NCBI RefSeq assembly: GCF_003012705.1 | Contig: NZ_PXYL01000002.1 | Span: forward strand, 434,001-498,000 | DNA length: 64,000 nt | DNA from: Pseudaminobacter soli (ex Li et al. 2025) | GTDB taxonomy: Bacteria > Pseudomonadota > Alphaproteobacteria > Rhizobiales > Rhizobiaceae | Reading direction: 5' to 3' | Part shown: positions 1 through 9,610 of the stretch, one piece after another | How positions within the stretch are numbered: position 1 is the first letter of the stretch | How the letters are laid out: every line of letters starts with the position of its first letter | Notes under the pieces: model-generated | What the model saw: only the letters and a program-made list of their open reading frames with translations | Databases searched by the model: none | What the model was told of the DNA's origin: nothing | Translations under genes and position numbers: made by a program

Positions 1-1
1 C

Positions 2-331
2 AATCGCAAGGCCGAGCTTGACGGTTGCCGCAATATGCTCACGCGCCAGACGGTTGCAGGCTATGCGGGCACTTGCGCCGCCCTGCGTGACGCCGACTAC
101 ACCGAAGTCGCCGCAAACATCGCAGTGCCGACGCTCTGCATCGTCGGCGACCAGGACGGCTCGACGCCGCCGGAACTGGTGCGCACCACCGCCGAGCTCA
201 TTCCCGGTGCCCGTTTCGAGGTCATCGAGAACGCCGGGCACATCCCTTGCGTCGAACAGCCGGCCGCGCTGATCGAACTCATCCGCAATTTCCTTGCCGA
301 ACTGCCTTCCGGAGAAAGACATCATGGGTGA
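2..331 (+). CDS. pcaD: 3-oxoadipate enol-lactonase, C-terminal part (5' end outside window)
   Basis: This is the tail of an alpha/beta-hydrolase. The reading frame is open from base 2, so the start and the nucleophile region lie outside the window. The visible part has the late landmarks of the fold: a strand with a conserved acidic residue (IVGDQDG, in VPTLCIVGDQDG) and the catalytic histidine segment (ENAGHIPCVEQP). PcaD hydrolyses 3-oxoadipate enol-lactone to 3-oxoadipate in the protocatechuate branch of the beta-ketoadipate pathway. The assignment rests mainly on context, because the next four genes are pcaC, pcaH, pcaG and pcaB. Its stop codon overlaps the pcaC start by 8 bases, which suggests translational coupling. 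A generic alpha/beta-hydrolase cannot be excluded from the fragment alone. Confidence 0.85.
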   Translation, partial: NRKAELDGCRNMLTRQTVAGYAGTCAALRDADYTEVAANIAVPTLCIVGDQDGSTPPELVRTTAELIPGARFEVIENAGHIPCVEQPAALIELIRNFLAELPSGERHHG

Positions 332-731
332 ACTGCATCAACCCTCGAGGAGGTATCGAGAGGGGCTTGCCGTCAGGCGTTCGGTGCTTGGCGACGCCCA
401 TGTCGATCGCGCGGAAAGGGCTTCGACCGATTTCGACCGTCCCTTCCAGGAGTTGATCACCGAAACCGCCTGGGGCAACCTCTGGGCGCGTCCGGGCTGG
501 ACCAAGCGCGAGAGGTCAATGGTGACGCTGGCGCTGCTTGCGGCGCTCGGCCATGACGAGGAAGTTGCCATGCACGTGCGCGCCACGGCCAACACCGGCG
601 CCACGCGCGAGGACATCTGCGAGGCCTTCCTGCATGTCGCCGTCTATGCCGGCGTGCCGGCGGCCAATCAGGCGATCAAGATCGCCAAGCAGGTGTTCGC
701 CGAAATGGACGCTGAAAGTGGGGCGAAATGA
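324..731 (+). CDS. pcaC: 4-carboxymuconolactone decarboxylase
   Basis: PcaC decarboxylates 4-carboxymuconolactone to 3-oxoadipate enol-lactone, the substrate of PcaD. The predicted protein has 135 residues, the normal size for stand-alone PcaC. It shows the family core: [13 protein letters not shown], then a histidine in the segment [12 protein letters not shown], then [23 protein letters not shown] chose the ATG at 324, which begins [11 protein letters not shown]. An upstream in-frame GTG/TTG-type extension would run deep into pcaD. The gene overlaps pcaD by 8 bases, and its own stop overlaps the pcaH ATG in an ATGA arrangement, so the block is clearly one polycistronic message. Confidence 0.93.
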   Translation: MGELHQPSRRYREGLAVRRSVLGDAHVDRAERASTDFDRPFQELITETAWGNLWARPGWTKRERSMVTLALLAALGHDEEVAMHVRATANTGATREDICEAFLHVAVYAGVPAANQAIKIAKQVFAEMDAESGAK

Positions 732-1483
732 GCGCTGATCCATTCTCGAACCGTAAGCCCGAGACGGGCGCCTTCTTCCAGCGCGATCGCCTGTGGCATC
801 CGCCGGCATTCACGCCCGACTACAAGACCTCGGTGCTGCGCTCGCCGCAAAAGGCGCTGCTGTCGCTCGACAATACGTTGTCGGAGATCACCGGCCCCGT
901 GTTCGGCCACAACATGCTGGGCGAGCTTGACAACGACCTGATCCACAACTTCGCCAAGCCCGGCGAAAGCGCCATCGGCCCGCGCATCATCGTCTACGGC
1001 CGCGTGCTCGACGAGCGCGGCAAGGGCGTGCCCGGCGCGCTGCTAGAATTCTGGCAGGCCAATGCCGGCGGCCGCTACCGCCACAAGAAGGAAGGCTATC
1101 TCGCCGCCCTCGACCCGAATTTCGGCGGTTGTGGGCGCACCATCACAAACGAGGAAGGCAACTATGCCTTCCGCACCATCCAGCCCGGACCCTATCCGTG
1201 GCCGAATGGCGTCAACGACTGGCGCCCAGCCCACATCCACTTTTCGGTGTTCGGGCATGGCTTTGCCCAGCGCCTGATCACCCAAATGTATTTCGAGGGC
1301 GATCCGATGATCTGGCAGTGTCCGATCGTCAAGACCATTCCCGACCGGGCTGCGGTTGAATCCCTGATTGCCGCGCTCGATCGCGAGGCGACCATTCCAA
1401 TGGATGCGCGCGCCTACAAGTTCGATATCGTGCTGCGCGGGCGGCGCTCGTCGCTGTTCGAAAACAGGCTGGAGGGCAACTGA
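728..1483 (+). CDS. pcaH: protocatechuate 3,4-dioxygenase, beta subunit
   Basis: This is the iron-binding subunit of the intradiol dioxygenase that opens protocatechuate to 3-carboxy-cis,cis-muconate with O2. The 251-residue protein carries the intradiol signature [14 protein letters not shown]. The expected non-haem Fe(III) ligands are recognisable as the Tyr of GGRYRH, the Tyr of GPYPW, and two His in PAHIHF. The N-terminal domain (about residues 1-85) is the usual extension that contacts the alpha subunit. The ATG overlaps the pcaC stop (ATGA), and pcaG follows after one base. Cytoplasmic; acts as a heteromer with PcaG. Confidence 0.96.
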   Translation: MSADPFSNRKPETGAFFQRDRLWHPPAFTPDYKTSVLRSPQKALLSLDNTLSEITGPVFGHNMLGELDNDLIHNFAKPGESAIGPRIIVYGRVLDERGKGVPGALLEFWQANAGGRYRHKKEGYLAALDPNFGGCGRTITNEEGNYAFRTIQPGPYPWPNGVNDWRPAHIHFSVFGHGFAQRLITQMYFEGDPMIWQCPIVKTIPDRAAVESLIAALDREATIPMDARAYKFDIVLRGRRSSLFENRLEGN

Positions 1484-1484
1484 T

Positions 1485-2102
1485 ATGGCGCAGGCTCTCA
1501 ACCGTCTCAAGGAAAGCGCGTCGCAGACCGCGGGACCCTATGTGCATATCGGCCTAACGCCGAATTTCTGCGACATCAAGGGCGTCTATCCGGCAGACCT
1601 TGGCGCCACCATGGTCAACGAAAAGACCAAGGGCGAGCGCATCACCATCCGCGCCCGGGTCCTCGACGGCACCGGCACGCCACTCAAGGATGCGCTGATC
1701 GAAATCTGGCAGGCTGACGCCGACGGGCTCTACAACTCGCCGTCCGAGATGCGCGGCACCGCCGATCCGCACTTTGCCGGCTGGGGCCGCAAGGCCACCG
1801 ACATGGATACCGGTGAATGCGTCTTCGAGACGATCAAGCCGGGCCGCGTGCCGTTCAAGAACGGCCGCAAGATGGCCCCTCACATCAGCTTCTGGATCGT
1901 CGCGCGCGGCATCAATATCGGTCTGCAGACGCGCATGTACTTCCCCGAGGAAGAGGCGGCGAATGCCGAGGACCCGGTGCTGGCCCGTATCGAGCATAAG
2001 GTGCGCGTGCCGACGTTGATTGCGCAGCGCGCGGCCGACGGCGCCTACGTCTTCGACATCCATCTCCAGGGGGAGAAGGAAACGGTCTTCTTCGACATTT
2101 GA
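1485..2102 (+). CDS. pcaG: protocatechuate 3,4-dioxygenase, alpha subunit
   Basis: This is the second subunit of protocatechuate 3,4-dioxygenase (205 residues). It shares the intradiol fold, with LIEIWQADADGLYNSP matching the signature in PcaH. As is normal for alpha subunits, it lacks the complete Tyr/Tyr/His/His iron ligand set and has MAPHISFW where PcaH has PAHIHF. The start is the ATG one base after the pcaH stop. A longer upstream reading would lie inside pcaH and is rejected. The stop is followed 15 bases later by pcaB in the same operon. Confidence 0.95.
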   Translation: MAQALNRLKESASQTAGPYVHIGLTPNFCDIKGVYPADLGATMVNEKTKGERITIRARVLDGTGTPLKDALIEIWQADADGLYNSPSEMRGTADPHFAGWGRKATDMDTGECVFETIKPGRVPFKNGRKMAPHISFWIVARGINIGLQTRMYFPEEEAANAEDPVLARIEHKVRVPTLIAQRAADGAYVFDIHLQGEKETVFFDI

Positions 2103-2117
2103 GCGGGGAATCTGGTC

Positions 2118-3170
2118 ATGTCCTTCTCGCCCTTCGACCATCCAGTTCTCTCCGGCCTTCTCGGTGACGACGAGACCGCGCGTCATTTTTCGGCCGCTGC
2201 CGAGATCGAGGCCATGCTTGTCTTTGAGCGGGCATTGGCCGAGGCGGAAGCGGACGAGAGCGTCATCGAGCGCAAGGCTGCGGACGCGGTCGTCGCTGCG
2301 TTGAAGGCGTTCAAGCCGGATATGGCGGGGCTGAAGGCGGGGGTCGGGCAGGACGGCGTCGTCGTGCCGGAACTGGTCAAACAGCTTCGCGCCGCGATCG
2401 GCAAGCCGCATGACAAGGCGGCGCATTTCGGCGCCACCAGCCAGGACGTGATCGACACCGGGCTCATCCTCCGGCTGAAGCCGGTGATTTCGCATCTCGA
2501 CGCGACGCTGGCCGAGGTGATCGAGCGGCTGGCGGGCTTGGAGGCGCGTTTCGGCAGCCGCTACCTGATGGGCAAGACCCGCATGCAGGCCGCCATCCCG
2601 ATCACGGTTGCAGACCGCGTCCGGTCGTGGCGGGAGCCGCTGATGCGGCACCGCAAGCGACTGGACCAGCAGCGCGGGGAACTGCTCGTCGTGCAGTTCG
2701 GGGGGGCGGCGGGGACGCTGGAAAAGCTGGGTGACAAGGCAGCAAGCGTGCGCGCCGCGCTGGCCGGGAGACTTGGACTTGGCGACGCGCCGCAGTGGCA
2801 CAGCCAGCGCGACAGGCTAGCCGACTTCGCCAATCTGCTCTCGCTGATCACCGGCAGCTTGGGAAAAATCGGGCAGGACGTCGCGCTGATGGCGCAGACC
2901 GGCGGCGAGATCCAGTTGAGGGGCGGGGGCGGTTCCTCCGCCATGCCGCACAAGCAGAATCCGGTCGCCGCCGAAGTACTGGTCACGCTTGCGCGGTTCA
3001 ACGCCACGCAGCTTTCGGGAATGCATCAGGCGCTGGTGCACGAGCAGGAGCGCTCAGGCGCGGCCTGGACACTGGAATGGCTGATCCTGCCGCAGATGGT
3101 GGCCGCCACTGCCGCCTCGCTCCGTCAGGCGAACACTCTGGCCGGGCAGATCGAGGCCATTGGATCCTAG
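2118..3170 (+). CDS. pcaB: 3-carboxy-cis,cis-muconate cycloisomerase
   Basis: PcaB lactonises 3-carboxy-cis,cis-muconate to 4-carboxymuconolactone. The 350-residue protein belongs to the fumarase/aspartase superfamily. It contains the superfamily signature loop GSSAMPHKQNPV (about residues 272-283) and the AHFGATSQDV segment near residue 100. It is shorter than the roughly 450-residue gamma-proteobacterial enzymes, but this is common in alphaproteobacteria, and the C-terminus ends cleanly, so I do not read it as truncated. It follows pcaG by 15 bases. pobA comes 107 bases downstream. Confidence 0.93.
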   Translation: MSFSPFDHPVLSGLLGDDETARHFSAAAEIEAMLVFERALAEAEADESVIERKAADAVVAALKAFKPDMAGLKAGVGQDGVVVPELVKQLRAAIGKPHDKAAHFGATSQDVIDTGLILRLKPVISHLDATLAEVIERLAGLEARFGSRYLMGKTRMQAAIPITVADRVRSWREPLMRHRKRLDQQRGELLVVQFGGAAGTLEKLGDKAASVRAALAGRLGLGDAPQWHSQRDRLADFANLLSLITGSLGKIGQDVALMAQTGGEIQLRGGGGSSAMPHKQNPVAAEVLVTLARFNATQLSGMHQALVHEQERSGAAWTLEWLILPQMVAATAASLRQANTLAGQIEAIGS

Positions 3171-3253
3171 CGGCGGATTTTCTTCCTCCGCGACCACGAA
3201 TTGGAATGCGACGGCAAGCCTGCGAGCCCGATCATCGGGCGCGGCCGGCCTGA

Positions 3254-4447
<1,194 letters not shown>

Positions 4448-4598
4448 GGGCAGACCACCCGCTGCACATATAGCCTCTTGATTATATGTTGCTTGTTTCT
4501 TTTCATTTTACATCACCGTTTTGAGCATGACACTTGCGGCCCAATGGATTGATGTAGCCCGGCGCAGCATCGAGCCGGGAGGGTATCGTGGAGGAAAA

Positions 4599-5771
4599 AT
4601 GAAGAAGCTACTTCTGGGCGCGGTTGCCGCGCTGGCGCTTTGCGGTTCGGCCTATGCCGATACGATCAAGATCGGCGTCGTCGGACCCTTCTCGGGCCCG
4701 TTCGCCATCCAGGGCAAGAACTTCAAGGCCGGCATCGACGCCTATATGGCGCTGAACGGCAGCAAAATCGGCGACGACGACATCGAGATCGTCTATCGCG
4801 ACGTGCCGCAGGCCGACCCGGCCCAGTCCAAGGCGCTGGCGCAGGAGTTGGTTGTCAAGGAAGGCGTGCAGTATCTGGCCGGCTTCTATTTCACGCCGGA
4901 TGCGATGGCCGTCACCCCGCTGCTCAAGCAGGCCAACGTGCCGCTCGTGGTCATGAATGCCGCGACCTCAGCGATCGTAACCAAGAGCCCGCTGATCGTG
5001 CGCACTTCCTTCACCACCTGGCAGACCTCCGCGCCGATGGCCAAGGTCGCCAAGGAGCGTGGCGTCAAGAAGGTCATCACCGTGGTCAGCGACTACGGCC
5101 CGGGCGTCGACGCCGAGAATGCATTCAAGACCACTTTCACCGCCGAGGGCGGCGAGGTCGTGGATTCGATCCGCATGCCGCTGTCGACCAACGACTTCAG
5201 CCCGATCATGCAGCGCGTGAAGGATTCCGGAGCCGATGCGCTCTTCGCCTTCCTGCCGTCGGGCCCGACCACGCTCGGCTTCGTCAAGGCCTATAACGAC
5301 AACGGCCTGAAGAGCGCCGGCGTGCAGTTCCTCGCGCCGGGCGATCTCACGCAGGAGTCCGACCTGCCGGCGCTCGGCGCATCGGCGGAAGGGCTGCTGA
5401 CGACCTTCCACTATGCCGTCTCGCACGACTCGGCCGAAAACAAGAAGTTCGTCGAGGCTGCTCAGAAGGCCATCGGCACCCCTGCAGAACTGTCCTTCCC
5501 ATCTGTCGGCGCCTATGACGGCATGCACGTCATCTACAAGATGATCGAGGCGACGGGCGGCAAGCAGGACGCGCAGAAGGCCGTGGACGCCGTGAAGGGC
5601 TTGGCCTGGGAAAGCCCGCGTGGCCCGGTGTCGATTGATCCGGAGAGCCGCCACATGACGCAGAACATCTATCTGCGCGAAGTGGCCAAGGCCGACGATG
5701 GCACCTACTACAACAAGGAAATCGTAACCTTCGAGAAGCAGGGCGATCCCGGCCTGGCTGCCGCGAAGTAA
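4599..5771 (+). CDS. ABC transporter substrate-binding protein, branched-chain-amino-acid type
   Basis: This is a periplasmic binding protein of the Peripla_BP_6 (LivJ-like) class, with 390 residues. An N-terminal signal peptide (MKKLLLGAVAALALCGSAYA) is followed by the typical first strand IKIGVVGPFSGPFAIQG. I chose the ATG at 4599 because of the signal peptide and the GGAGG-like site directly upstream. It heads a complete five-gene transporter that continues from pobA in the same direction. Related binding proteins beside aromatic-degradation genes take up aromatic acids, so 4-hydroxybenzoate or protocatechuate is a plausible ligand, but that is inferred from context only. The 151-base gap after pobA contains an AT-rich stretch (about 4480-4515) that could hold a separate promoter. 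Confidence 0.88.
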   Translation: MKKLLLGAVAALALCGSAYADTIKIGVVGPFSGPFAIQGKNFKAGIDAYMALNGSKIGDDDIEIVYRDVPQADPAQSKALAQELVVKEGVQYLAGFYFTPDAMAVTPLLKQANVPLVVMNAATSAIVTKSPLIVRTSFTTWQTSAPMAKVAKERGVKKVITVVSDYGPGVDAENAFKTTFTAEGGEVVDSIRMPLSTNDFSPIMQRVKDSGADALFAFLPSGPTTLGFVKAYNDNGLKSAGVQFLAPGDLTQESDLPALGASAEGLLTTFHYAVSHDSAENKKFVEAAQKAIGTPAELSFPSVGAYDGMHVIYKMIEATGGKQDAQKAVDAVKGLAWESPRGPVSIDPESRHMTQNIYLREVAKADDGTYYNKEIVTFEKQGDPGLAAAK

Positions 5772-5790
5772 GCGAACTTATCAGAACCGA

Positions 5791-5820
5791 CGCCCGGTGG
5801 CCGAAGGTGGCTTCCGGGCG
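5791..5820 (+). other. intercistronic stem-loop after binding-protein gene
   Basis: CGCCCGG (5791-5797) pairs with CCGGGCG (5814-5820) around a 16-base loop that can itself pair in part. It lies 19 bases after the binding-protein stop and just before the permease ribosome site. No U-tract follows, so it looks like an mRNA-stabilising or attenuating element rather than a terminator. Confidence 0.6.
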
Positions 5821-5837
5821 CCTTGCCGGAAAGAGCG

Positions 5838-6701
5838 ATGCAAACCGTTTTCAGCGTTGGGACCGATGCCCTTGCCTATGGCATGGTGCTGTTCGTCATC
5901 TCGATCGGACTGTCGGTAACCATGGGCCTGATGCGCGTGGTCAATCTTGCCCACGGCGCCTTTGCGATGATCGGCGGCTACATCGCCTCCTACGCGGCGC
6001 AGACACTCGGCTTCGGCTATGCAGCCGCGATCCTGATCGCGGTCGTCGGCACGATCATCATCGCCATTCCCGTCGAGCGCTTCCTCTACCGCCGCATCTA
6101 TGGTGCGCCGGAACTGACGCAGGTGCTGATGACCATCGGCATCACCTTCTGCGTTATCGGCATCGCCAACTATGTGTTCGGCCCGACGCTGAAGACGATC
6201 CCGCTGCCCGATACGCTGCGGGGTCCGGTCGATCTCGGCTTCCGCTCCATTGCCGCGCATAAGCTGTTCGCCATCGCTTGCGGCGTGGTGGTTGCCGGCG
6301 GCCTATGGTTCCTGATCGAAAAGACCCCCTTCGGCGTGAAGCTGCGCGCATCCGTCGACAACGCCGCGATGGCCGCCTCGCTCGGCGTGCGCACCAAGAT
6401 CGTCTATGCGGTCAGCTTCGCGGTCGCGGTCGGGCTTGCCGCTTTCGGCGGCATCGTCGGCGCCGAGCTGCTGCCGATCGAGCCCTATTACGCGCTGCGC
6501 TACATGGTGACCTTCCTCGTCGTCGTCTCGGTCGGCGGTGCGGGCTCCATTCCCGGCGCGCTGCTCGCCTGTCTCGTGCTCGGCGGCATTGACACGACCG
6601 GCCGCTATCTGTTGCCGGAATATGGCGAGTTCTTCTTCTACCTCGCGGTGATCGCAATCGTCTGCACCTTCCCGCGCGGACTTCTGGGCAGGAAGAAATA
6701 A
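5838..6701 (+). CDS. ABC transporter permease, LivH type
   Basis: This is an integral-membrane subunit of a branched-chain-amino-acid-type importer (287 residues, about eight hydrophobic segments). Features typical of LivH are the early GLSVTMGLMRVVNLAHGA segment, the cytoplasmic coupling segment (GVKLRASVDNAAMAASLG) and the GGAGSIPGAL motif. I chose the ATG at 5838 because GGAAAGAG lies just upstream. A TTG 15 bases earlier is the only other nearby start. The stop overlaps the next ATG by one base (TAATG). Confidence 0.9.
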   Translation: MQTVFSVGTDALAYGMVLFVISIGLSVTMGLMRVVNLAHGAFAMIGGYIASYAAQTLGFGYAAAILIAVVGTIIIAIPVERFLYRRIYGAPELTQVLMTIGITFCVIGIANYVFGPTLKTIPLPDTLRGPVDLGFRSIAAHKLFAIACGVVVAGGLWFLIEKTPFGVKLRASVDNAAMAASLGVRTKIVYAVSFAVAVGLAAFGGIVGAELLPIEPYYALRYMVTFLVVVSVGGAGSIPGALLACLVLGGIDTTGRYLLPEYGEFFFYLAVIAIVCTFPRGLLGRKK

Positions 6702-7702
6702 TGGCCGCTCTCGAAACCACTTCTCCGACGGCCAAGGCGACTTCTAGCCCCAACCGGCTGCTGCGCGATCTGGCGGGCCTAGCCGTCATCCTGATCGTTG
6801 CGGCGATCGGCTTTCTGCTGTTCCCCAACAACCTCGCGCTGCTGACGCGCATCACTGCGATTGCGCTGCTGGTTCTGTCGCTCGATCTCGTCACAGGCTA
6901 TTGCGGCATCGCCACGCTCGGCCATGCCGCGCTGTTCGGGGCAGGGGCCTATGCAGCCGGCATTGCCGCCGCGCATTTCGACATCAACGACCCGATCGCC
7001 ATGGTTGCCATCGGCGCCCTCGGCGGCGCGGTGGCGGGGCTGGTTTCCGGCGCGGTGATCCTGCGCGGCCATGGCCTGGCGCAACTCGTGCTTTCCATCG
7101 CCGTCGTGCACCTCTTCCACGAGATCGCCAACAAGGCGTCGGAGTGGACCGGCGGCAGTGACGGTCTTTCCGGCATTTCGCCCGATCCGGTGTTCGGCGT
7201 GTTCGAGTTCGACCTCTGGGGCCACACCGCCTATGGCTTCGGCATCGCGCTGCTGGTCATCGTCTTCATGCTGCTGCGCATTCTGGTGCGCTCGCCCTTC
7301 GGCATGCTGTGCCGGGGCATCAAGGAAGACCCGATCCGCGTCAGCGCCATGGGCGCTTCGGTACAGGGCACGCTGCTGCGCATGTACGTGATTTCCGGCG
7401 CTGTGGCCGGCATCGGCGGCGCGCTCAATGCCATCTCCACCCAGGTCGTCGGCCTCGACAGTCTGAGCTTCACCACCTCGGCGGAGTCGCTAGTGATGCT
7501 GGTGCTCGGCGGCACAGGCTCGCTCTTTGGCGCGCTGATTGGCACCGTCAGCTTCATGGTGTTCAAGGACTTCGTCTCGGCGGTCAATCCGTTCCACTGG
7601 CTCACCATCGTCGGCGCGCTGCTGATCGCCGTGGTGCTGTTTGCGCCGAAAGGACTCTATGGCACGGCGGCTCAGCTTCTGAACCGTTCCCGGAGGCAGT
7701 GA
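6701..7702 (+). CDS. ABC transporter permease, LivM type
   Basis: This is the second membrane subunit of the same importer (333 residues). The N-terminus is a hydrophilic leader followed by a first helix from about residue 25. The family segment DLVTGYCGIATLGHAALFGAGAYAAG and the coupling helix (LCRGIKEDPIRVSAMG) are present. Its start overlaps the LivH-type stop by one base, and its stop overlaps the downstream ATPase start, so the subunits are translationally coupled. Confidence 0.9.
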   Translation: MAALETTSPTAKATSSPNRLLRDLAGLAVILIVAAIGFLLFPNNLALLTRITAIALLVLSLDLVTGYCGIATLGHAALFGAGAYAAGIAAAHFDINDPIAMVAIGALGGAVAGLVSGAVILRGHGLAQLVLSIAVVHLFHEIANKASEWTGGSDGLSGISPDPVFGVFEFDLWGHTAYGFGIALLVIVFMLLRILVRSPFGMLCRGIKEDPIRVSAMGASVQGTLLRMYVISGAVAGIGGALNAISTQVVGLDSLSFTTSAESLVMLVLGGTGSLFGALIGTVSFMVFKDFVSAVNPFHWLTIVGALLIAVVLFAPKGLYGTAAQLLNRSRRQ

Positions 7703-8466
7703 TGAGCGCGGTCTTCCAGGTCCAGAACCTCAAAAAATCCTTCGGCGGCCTTGCCGTTACGCAAGATGTGTCGATCTCGATGGCGCCCGGCGACCGGGTG
7801 GCGCTGATCGGCTCCAACGGCGCCGGCAAGACCACCTTCGTCAACCTCGTGACCGGGCACCTGCAGCCGGATTCCGGCAAGGTGACGCTCGGCGGCGGGG
7901 ACGTGACTTCGCTGGGGCCCACCAAGCGCGTGCAGCAGGGGCTGGTGCGCTCGTTCCAGGTGACGCGGCTGTTCGCCGACATGACGCCGCAAGAGCATGT
8001 GGCGCTGGCCGTGCTGCAGCGCACCGGACGCGCGCGCCGCATCCTCGGCAACTTCCACGCTATGCCCGACGTGATGGCCGAGGTGGGCGAACTCTTGCAC
8101 ACGCTCGGCATCGACCATATCGCCACCCGCAAGGTTAGCGAGATCGCCTATGGCCAGCAGCGCCTGCTGGAGATCGCGCTGGCGCTCGCGCTGAAGCCGA
8201 AGGTGCTGCTGCTCGACGAGCCCGCCGCCGGCGTGCCGCAGAGCGACACCCCGCGCATCGAGGCGGCCCTTGCCGGCCTGCCTGCCGACCTTGCCGTGCT
8301 GATGATCGAGCACGACATGGATCTCGTTTTCCGCTTCGCCAAGCGCGTCGTCGTGCTTGCCGCCGGCGCCATCATCTTCGACGGCTCACCGCAGGATGTG
8401 ACCAAGGACGCCCGCGTGCGCGAAGCCTATCTCGGAAACTACGCCAATGACCGCAGCGCCGCTTGA
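7702..8466 (+). CDS. ABC transporter ATP-binding protein, LivG type
   Basis: This is one of two ATPases of the importer (254 residues). The Walker A motif is GSNGAGKTT near residue 37, and Walker B is LLLDEPAAGVP. The ABC signature appears as the variant VSEIAYGQQRLLEIA instead of LSGGQ, as is common in LivG proteins. The switch histidine is in MIEHDMDLVF. The ATG at 7702 overlaps the LivM-type stop (GTGATG). The last 20 bases overlap the following LivF-type gene. Confidence 0.92.
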   Translation: MSAVFQVQNLKKSFGGLAVTQDVSISMAPGDRVALIGSNGAGKTTFVNLVTGHLQPDSGKVTLGGGDVTSLGPTKRVQQGLVRSFQVTRLFADMTPQEHVALAVLQRTGRARRILGNFHAMPDVMAEVGELLHTLGIDHIATRKVSEIAYGQQRLLEIALALALKPKVLLLDEPAAGVPQSDTPRIEAALAGLPADLAVLMIEHDMDLVFRFAKRVVVLAAGAIIFDGSPQDVTKDARVREAYLGNYANDRSAA

Positions 8467-9163
8467 AGTCACCGATCTCAGCGCCGGCTACGGCCCGACG
8501 CGCGTTCTGGAGGGCGTCAGCTTCTCCGTTGCCGCCGGCTCCCGCCTAGCCGTTCTGGGCCGCAACGGCATGGGCAAGACCACGCTGTTCGCCACTATCG
8601 CGGGCCAGACCAAGCGCTATGGCGGCACGATCCGCCTCGGCGACAAAGAGCTCGGCAATATGGAAAGCGCGTCGCGCGCACGCTCCGGCCTCGGCTATGT
8701 GCCGCAGGCACGCTGCATCTTCCCCTCGCTGACGGTCGAGGAAAACCTGTTCGTGGGCCTGAAGGACCGAGACCGCTCGGCGATCGAGGAAGCCTACGAC
8801 ATGTTCCCGCGGCTCAAGGAGCGCCGGAAAAATCTCGGCTCGCAGCTTTCGGGCGGCGAGCAGCAGATGCTCTCGACCGCCCGCACCATTCTGGGCAAGC
8901 CGACCGTGCTGTTGCTTGATGAGCCGCTGGAAGGCTTGGCGCCGGTCATCTGCGAGGAACTGATGGCAGCGTTCTCCAAGCTTGCCGCCGCGGGCGATAT
9001 GACGATCCTGCTGGTCGAGCAGCGCATTCAGAGCGCGCTCGACTTCGCCGACCACGCGATCATTCTTGAGCGCGGCCGTGTCGCGTGGTCGGGCGCGCCG
9101 GCCGATCTTTCCGGACAGCAGGACGTGGTGGAAAAACTGCTGGGCGTCGGCGGGCTGCACTAA
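8447..9163 (+). CDS. ABC transporter ATP-binding protein, LivF type
   Basis: This is the second ATPase of the importer (238 residues). Walker A is GRNGMGKTT, the signature is LSGGEQQMLS, Walker B is VLLLDEPLEGLAP, and the switch region contains VEQRIQSALDFAD with Gln at the position normally held by the LivF glutamine/histidine. It ends the 9-kb pca-pob-transporter operon. No strong terminator was seen in the bases after it. Confidence 0.92.
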   Translation: MTAAPLEVTDLSAGYGPTRVLEGVSFSVAAGSRLAVLGRNGMGKTTLFATIAGQTKRYGGTIRLGDKELGNMESASRARSGLGYVPQARCIFPSLTVEENLFVGLKDRDRSAIEEAYDMFPRLKERRKNLGSQLSGGEQQMLSTARTILGKPTVLLLDEPLEGLAPVICEELMAAFSKLAAAGDMTILLVEQRIQSALDFADHAIILERGRVAWSGAPADLSGQQDVVEKLLGVGGLH

Positions 9164-9202
9164 CAGTAGCCCTCAATAGGCTTTCAGCGGCAGATCACTC
9201 GG

Positions 9203-9442
9203 CTAGCCTTGCTTCTCATCGGATCCGGCGAGGATTCGATTGAGAGGTTGAAGGGTCTTCCGCTGAAGATCGCCTGAATAAATCCTATTCAGGATGGCAC
9301 AGGCGGTTTCCGAGCGAGACAACGGTCGGTTGACCAGCAGCTGGCCTCCCAGCGACGCGGGCTTCTTGCGGATATTATCCCAAACCTTCCAGGTCCCGTC
9401 GGACTCCTGGACACATTCAAATCGAGGGGCGGTATCCGTCAA
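9203..9442 (-). CDS. small hypothetical protein (79 residues)
   Basis: I do not recognise a named family. The protein is short and charged, with a balanced composition around FECVQESDGTWKVWDN and a C-terminal SETACAILNRIYSG, which looks like a real folded domain rather than a random frame. The start is uncertain. The TTG at 9442 has a well placed GAGG site 6 bases upstream, whereas the longest open frame begins at another TTG (9505) without one. It stands alone between the transporter operon and the PfkB kinase gene, facing left. The 168 bases from 9443 to 9610 contain nothing else I can name. Confidence 0.45.
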   Translation of the reverse strand: MTDTAPRFECVQESDGTWKVWDNIRKKPASLGGQLLVNRPLSRSETACAILNRIYSGDLQRKTLQPLNRILAGSDEKQG

Positions 9443-9610
9443 GTTGGACCTCGCTAAGCCATCCCTCCCGATGTTGCGATTGTTAAGCGAGGCCGAATAA
9501 AGCAATTCCGGCTACGTGTCATGTCGTAAACCGACCAATCACGTAAAAGTGGCCGAAAGTACAAAGCGGCTCCGGCGCTGCTCACCCGCTTCAAACAGCA
9601 GCTTCGACTG

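Noticed and set aside
1554-2801. 415-codon frame on the minus strand
   Set aside because: It is a shadow of pcaG and pcaB, both of which have clear enzyme motifs; the antisense product has no recognisable features.
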